DNA from: Firmicutes bacterium ADurb.Bin467
GTDB lineage: Bacteria > Bacillota > Clostridia > Christensenellales > Aristaeellaceae
Reading direction: 5' to 3'
DNA: 7,163 bases
Assembly (NCBI GenBank): GCA_002068815.1
Contig: MWAC01000085.1
Coordinates: 1 to 7,163, forward strand
The position numbers and the translations under genes are program-made. Below, piece after piece: positions 5,278 through 7,163 of the stretch (positions are counted from its first letter, which is position 1; the number at the start of each line of letters is the position of its first letter). The notes beneath the pieces are model-generated. The model did no database searches and had not been told where the DNA came from. It saw nothing but the letters and a program-made list of their open reading frames with translations.

Positions 5278-5291
5278 CGTGTATATTTTCG
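5261..5291. repeat. Interrupted inverted repeat spanning the argS -10 region
   Basis: CGAAAA (5261-5266) and TATAC (5272-5276) are mirrored by GTATA (5281-5285) and TTTTCG (5286-5291). The central loop is TCGT, and five bases, CCGGC, are extra in the left arm. In all 11 positions pair. It covers the predicted -10 box and start of transcription, so it could be a regulator site; the asymmetry makes this uncertain. Confidence 0.35.
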
Positions 5292-5309
5292 GATGGGAGT
5301 GTTTTTCCG

Positions 5310-7007
5310 ATGGACTTCAGGCTCGCGATCGCCGACCGCATACTCGAAAACATCCCCGAGGCCGCTCTTCCGGCCGCGGAAATCGCCAATATGCTCGAAA
5401 TTCCGCCGGACGCGAAGCTCGGCGACTATGCGTTTCCGTGCTTCAAGCTCTCGAAGGCGCTTCGAAAATCCCCGGTCGCGATCGCGGACCGGCTCGCCGC
5501 GGGCGTCTCTGCGCCGTTTCTCGCGCGGGTCGAGTCGGTCAAGGGGTACCTCAACTTCTTCGTCGACCGCGCGACGTACGCCCGCGAGGTGCTCTCGCGC
5601 GCGCTCTCCGAGGGCGACCGCTACGGCTCGGACGGGAGCGGCCAAGGCAGGTGCGCCGTCATCGACTACAGCTCGATCAACATCGCGAAGCGTTTCCACA
5701 TCGGCCACCTGTCGACGACGATGATCGGGAATTCCCTGTACAGGCTCTACAAGTTCTTCGGCTGGCGCGCGGTCGGCGTGAACCACCTGGGCGACTGGGG
5801 CACGCAGTTCGGCAAGATGATCGCGGCGTACCGGCGCTGGGGCGACCGCGAAACCGTGGAGCGCGGCGGCGTCGACGAGATGGTGAAGCTCTACGTGCGC
5901 TTCCACAGGGAGGCGGAAAAGGACCCCGCGCTCGAGGACGAGGGCCGCGCGTGGTTCAAGCGGATCGAGGACGGCGACCCGGAGGCGCTCTCGATCTTCA
6001 ACTGGTTCAAGGACGTGACGCTCAAGGACGCCGAAAAGACGTACGAGCTGCTGGGCGTGTCGTTCGATTCGTACGCCGGCGAGAGCTTCTACAACGACAA
6101 GATGGCGCCGGTCGTCGAGGAATTGCGCGAAAAGGGGCTGCTCAAGGAGGATCAGGGCGCAAAGATCGTCGACCTCGAGCCGTACGGCATGCCCCCGGCG
6201 CTGATCCTGCGCTCGGACGGCGCGACGCTCTACCTCACGCGCGACCTCGCCGCCGCGAAGTACCGCAGGGACACCTACGATTTCGACCGCTCGCTCTACG
6301 TCGTCGCGTACCAGCAGGACCTGCACTTCAAGCAGCTTTTCAAGGTGCTCGAGCTCATGGGCTACGAGTGGGCGAAGGCCTGCGAGCACGTGTCGTTCGG
6401 CATGGTGTCGTTCGAGGGCCAGACGCTCTCGACGCGCGAGGGCAGGGTCGTCTACCTCGACGAGCTGCTCCGGACCGCCGTCGAAAAGGCGCGCGGCATC
6501 ATCGAGGAGAAGAGCCCCGGCCTCGAGGACAAGGGCGAGATCGCCAGGCAGATCGGCGTCGGCGCGGTCGTGTTCTTCGCGCTGTACAACAACCGCATCA
6601 AGGACATCGACTTTTGGTGGGACCGCGCGCTGAACTTCGACGGCGAGACCGGACCGTACGTGATGTACACGCACGCGCGCGCGTGCTCGGTGCTTCGGAA
6701 GGCGGAGGACGCGCAGGCGGAGCCGGACTACGGCGCGCTCTCGGACCCGGAGGCGCAGGAGGTCGTGCGGCTGATCGAGCAGTTCCCGCAGGTTCTGAAA
6801 TCGGCGCTCGACCGGTCGGAGCCCTCGATGGTCACGCGTTTCTCGGCGGACCTTGCGCAGGCGTTCAACAAGTTCTACTACGAGCGGCGCATACTCGACG
6901 ACGACCCCGGCGCGCGCGCGGCACGGCTTTTGCTGACGAGGGCATCGCGCGACGTCATCAAACAGGCGCTCTGGCTGATCGGGCTCTCCGCGCCCGAGAG
7001 GATGTAG
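5310..7007 (+). CDS. argS: Arginyl-tRNA synthetase
   Basis: ArgS is a class I aminoacyl-tRNA synthetase that charges tRNA-Arg with arginine, using ATP and requiring the tRNA for activation. The 565 residues match the normal family length. In order: the N-terminal Add-1 domain recognising the tRNA D-loop (about 1-85, with KLGDYAFPCFKLSK and VKGYLNFFVD); the Rossmann catalytic core with DYSSINIAKRFHIGHLSTT (119-137), the HIGH signature being at 130-133; VNHLGDWGTQFGKM (157-170); LYLTRDLAAA (307-316); YVVAYQQDLHFKQLF (330-344); and LSTREGRVV (373-381), the degenerate KMSKS loop normal for ArgS. The C-terminal anticodon-binding helical domain (about 440-565) includes GPYVMYTHAR, LAQAFNKFYYERRIL and the usual ending APERM. 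The ATG at 5310 is preceded by GGGAG ten bases upstream and gives the standard N-terminus. An SDR gene follows one base after the stop, so transcription probably continues. Confidence 0.98.
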   Translation: MDFRLAIADRILENIPEAALPAAEIANMLEIPPDAKLGDYAFPCFKLSKALRKSPVAIADRLAAGVSAPFLARVESVKGYLNFFVDRATYAREVLSRALSEGDRYGSDGSGQGRCAVIDYSSINIAKRFHIGHLSTTMIGNSLYRLYKFFGWRAVGVNHLGDWGTQFGKMIAAYRRWGDRETVERGGVDEMVKLYVRFHREAEKDPALEDEGRAWFKRIEDGDPEALSIFNWFKDVTLKDAEKTYELLGVSFDSYAGESFYNDKMAPVVEELREKGLLKEDQGAKIVDLEPYGMPPALILRSDGATLYLTRDLAAAKYRRDTYDFDRSLYVVAYQQDLHFKQLFKVLELMGYEWAKACEHVSFGMVSFEGQTLSTREGRVVYLDELLRTAVEKARGIIEEKSPGLEDKGEIARQIGVGAVVFFALYNNRIKDIDFWWDRALNFDGETGPYVMYTHARACSVLRKAEDAQAEPDYGALSDPEAQEVVRLIEQFPQVLKSALDRSEPSMVTRFSADLAQAFNKFYYERRILDDDPGARAARLLLTRASRDVIKQALWLIGLSAPERM

Positions 7008-7008
7008 C

Positions 7009-7163
7009 GTGCGCCGCGATTTTTCGGGCAAAACCGCCGTTGTGACCGGCGGCGCGCGCGGCATAGGGCGCGAGATCGCCAAGTCGCTGATGGAGGCCGG
7101 AGCGGACGTCGCGGTCATCGACCGGCTGCCGGTCGAATACCCGTGCGCGCTTAAATACCAGGG
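7009..7163 (+). CDS. Short-chain dehydrogenase/reductase (SDR), N-terminal part, cut by the window end
   Basis: The first 51 codons are visible. MRRDFSGKTAVVTGGARGIGREIAKSLMEAGADVAVIDRL is the first beta-alpha-beta unit of a classical SDR Rossmann fold, with the dinucleotide-binding motif TGGxRGIG at residues 13-20. Asp38 at the end of the second strand (VAVID) suggests a preference for NAD(H) over NADP(H). The GTG at 7009 is chosen because AGAGG (6997-7001), inside the end of argS, lies 7 bases upstream and the protein begins just before the first strand. It starts one base after the argS stop and is probably co-transcribed with it. The catalytic Ser-Tyr-Lys residues and everything that decides substrate lie outside the window, so a specific oxidoreductase cannot be named. 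Confidence 0.9.
   Translation, partial: MRRDFSGKTAVVTGGARGIGREIAKSLMEAGADVAVIDRLPVEYPCALKYQ

Noticed and set aside
5284..5309. Possible T-box or other riboswitch leader before argS
   Set aside because: The space between the predicted transcription start and the ATG is only about 26 bases, and no specifier-loop or T-box-like sequence is present upstream within the rmuC end.
4025..5389. A 454-codon open frame on the minus strand covering rmuC
   Set aside because: It is antisense to rmuC, has a biased composition and no recognisable domain; the forward strand encodes all RmuC hallmarks.
5271..7118. A 615-codon open frame on the minus strand covering argS
   Set aside because: It is the antisense shadow of a certain argS gene. 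In GC-rich DNA the complementary frame often lacks stops; the translation is low-complexity (rich in R, A, V, E) and shows no family motif.

Overview
This is a GC-rich (roughly two thirds G+C), gene-dense bacterial chromosome segment. The partial rimM followed by trmD, strong GGAGG-type Shine-Dalgarno sites, GTG starts next to ATG starts, sigma-A-like promoters, and the sequence character of ArgS and the small XRE regulator suggest a high-GC member of the Firmicutes/Clostridia. That placement is an inference from family resemblance, not a phylogenetic result.

Layout, left to right. (1) 1-791: the tail of a gene that is probably rimM, overlapping trmD (tRNA m1G37 methyltransferase) and closed by a clear intrinsic terminator. 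(2) 801-2861: an independent three-gene operon. It has an excellent promoter bracketed by two copies of an 18-bp operator-like sequence, a 68-aa XRE/Cro-type regulator, a 147-aa four-helix membrane protein overlapping it by ATGA, and a 445-aa radical SAM protein of the B12-binding-domain class one base downstream. (3) 2858-3868, minus strand: a PfkB-family sugar/nucleoside kinase that meets the radical SAM gene tail to tail with a 4-bp overlap. (4) 3869-4042: a 174-bp divergent intergenic region with a promoter in each direction and a perfect 6-6-6 inverted repeat. (5) 4043-5236: rmuC, a membrane-anchored coiled-coil protein with a nuclease-like domain, whose last codons hold two overlapping perfect hairpins. 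(6) 5310-7007: argS (arginyl-tRNA synthetase), followed one base later by the start of a short-chain dehydrogenase gene that runs off the window.

How the genes work together: trmD and argS are translation housekeeping genes; rmuC concerns genome stability; pfkB is metabolic. The only module with the look of an uncharacterised system is the autoregulated-looking regulator/membrane protein/radical SAM operon. Its sequence supports co-expression and probable autoregulation, but the substrate of the radical SAM enzyme and the role of the membrane protein cannot be read from the sequence. I found no CRISPR array, insertion sequence, tRNA, rRNA or known defence system, and no gene-free stretch longer than 174 bases.
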